In this document: positions 63,881 through 64,000 of the stretch, in pieces
Position numbering within the stretch: position 1 is the stretch's first letter
Layout: each line of letters starts with the position of its first letter
The notes under the pieces: model-generated
The model's input: only the letters and a program-made list of their open reading frames with translations
What the model was told of the DNA's origin: nothing
Database searches by the model: none
Origin: Isoetes taiwanensis
Lineage: Eukaryota; Streptophyta; Lycopodiopsida; Isoetales; Isoetaceae
Reading direction: 5' to 3'
DNA length: 64,000 bases
Assembly: GCA_021234155.1 (NCBI GenBank)
Contig: JAJEKV010000040.1
Coordinates: 11,367,072-11,431,071 of the forward strand
Program-made: the position numbers and the translations under genes

Positions 63881-64000
63881 AAAGCTCACCACAAGTTGAA
63901 GCATATGCATATATAACTAGCAAAAGTATTCCCACGGATTTTAAAGCTCACCACAAGTTGAAGCATATGCATATATAACTAGCAAAAGTATTCCCACGGG
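63881..64000. repeat. 62-bp tandem repeat, cut by the window end
   Basis: AAAGCTCACCACAAGTTGAA at 63881 starts again at 63943. The two copies are nearly identical through GTATTCCCACGG. The second copy reaches the last base, so the number of repeats is unknown. Confidence 0.85.

Noticed and set aside
63881-64000. CRISPR-like array
   Set aside because: There is no spacer/repeat alternation and the host is a plant. It is a simple tandem repeat.

Overview
This is a stretch of land-plant nuclear DNA dominated by transposable elements. The reasons are GT-AG introns, a 12-cysteine GASA/snakin gene, a plant-type L1 LINE (DUF4283-like ORF1, endonuclease/RT/zf-RVT ORF2), Copia and LTR elements primed by an initiator-Met tRNA, and several MITEs. 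The species cannot be fixed from sequence alone. A fern or other large-genome, repeat-rich plant is only a guess.

Layout. 0-6 kb: a decayed Copia element (gag, integrase, start of RT) split by a MITE, a long-TIR MITE, and a 5'-truncated reverse-strand LINE. 6.1-6.6 kb: the only intact conventional host gene recognised, a three-exon GASA/snakin peptide gene. 6.6-51.5 kb: a local tandem duplication of the GASA locus. Two headless GASA pseudogenes (8.65/15.4 kb and 51.2 kb) and their flanking segments are still recognisable, but the second unit has been blown apart by three insertions: a 6.6-kb L1-type LINE (8766-15408), a 4.9-kb segment carrying a broken PP2C gene (16375-21279), and a 28.65-kb TIR element (21638-50290).

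The 28.65-kb element is the most interesting object. It has about 28-bp terminal inverted repeats and a 4-bp TCAT target duplication. Its empty site is preserved in the paralogous unit at 7750-7753. It carries two convergent multi-exon genes. The plus-strand gene encodes a coiled-coil, RING-H2 and FCP1/SCP-like phosphatase-fold protein. The minus-strand gene encodes a DDE-transposase-like protein with DFAENY, SDGCSSQFKS and HGKG signatures. The two 3' ends are separated by long (GA)n arrays and a 43-bp palindrome. The interior of about 7.3 kb is repeated three times in tandem, so the progenitor was probably an element of about 8.8 kb. Later insertions mark single copies: a hAT-type MITE in unit B, and a LINE whose ORF1 and ORF2 are separated by one in-frame UAG in unit C. 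Differences between the three units are concentrated at CAG/CTG sites, which suggests consensus error at methylated CHG sites as much as real divergence.

51.5-56.9 kb has no gene I can name, apart from one possible short exon. 56.9-63.0 kb is a non-coding LTR retrotransposon (1.63-kb 5' LTR, tRNA-Met PBS, PPT, truncated 3' LTR). The window ends with a second copy of the long-TIR MITE and the start of a 62-bp tandem repeat.
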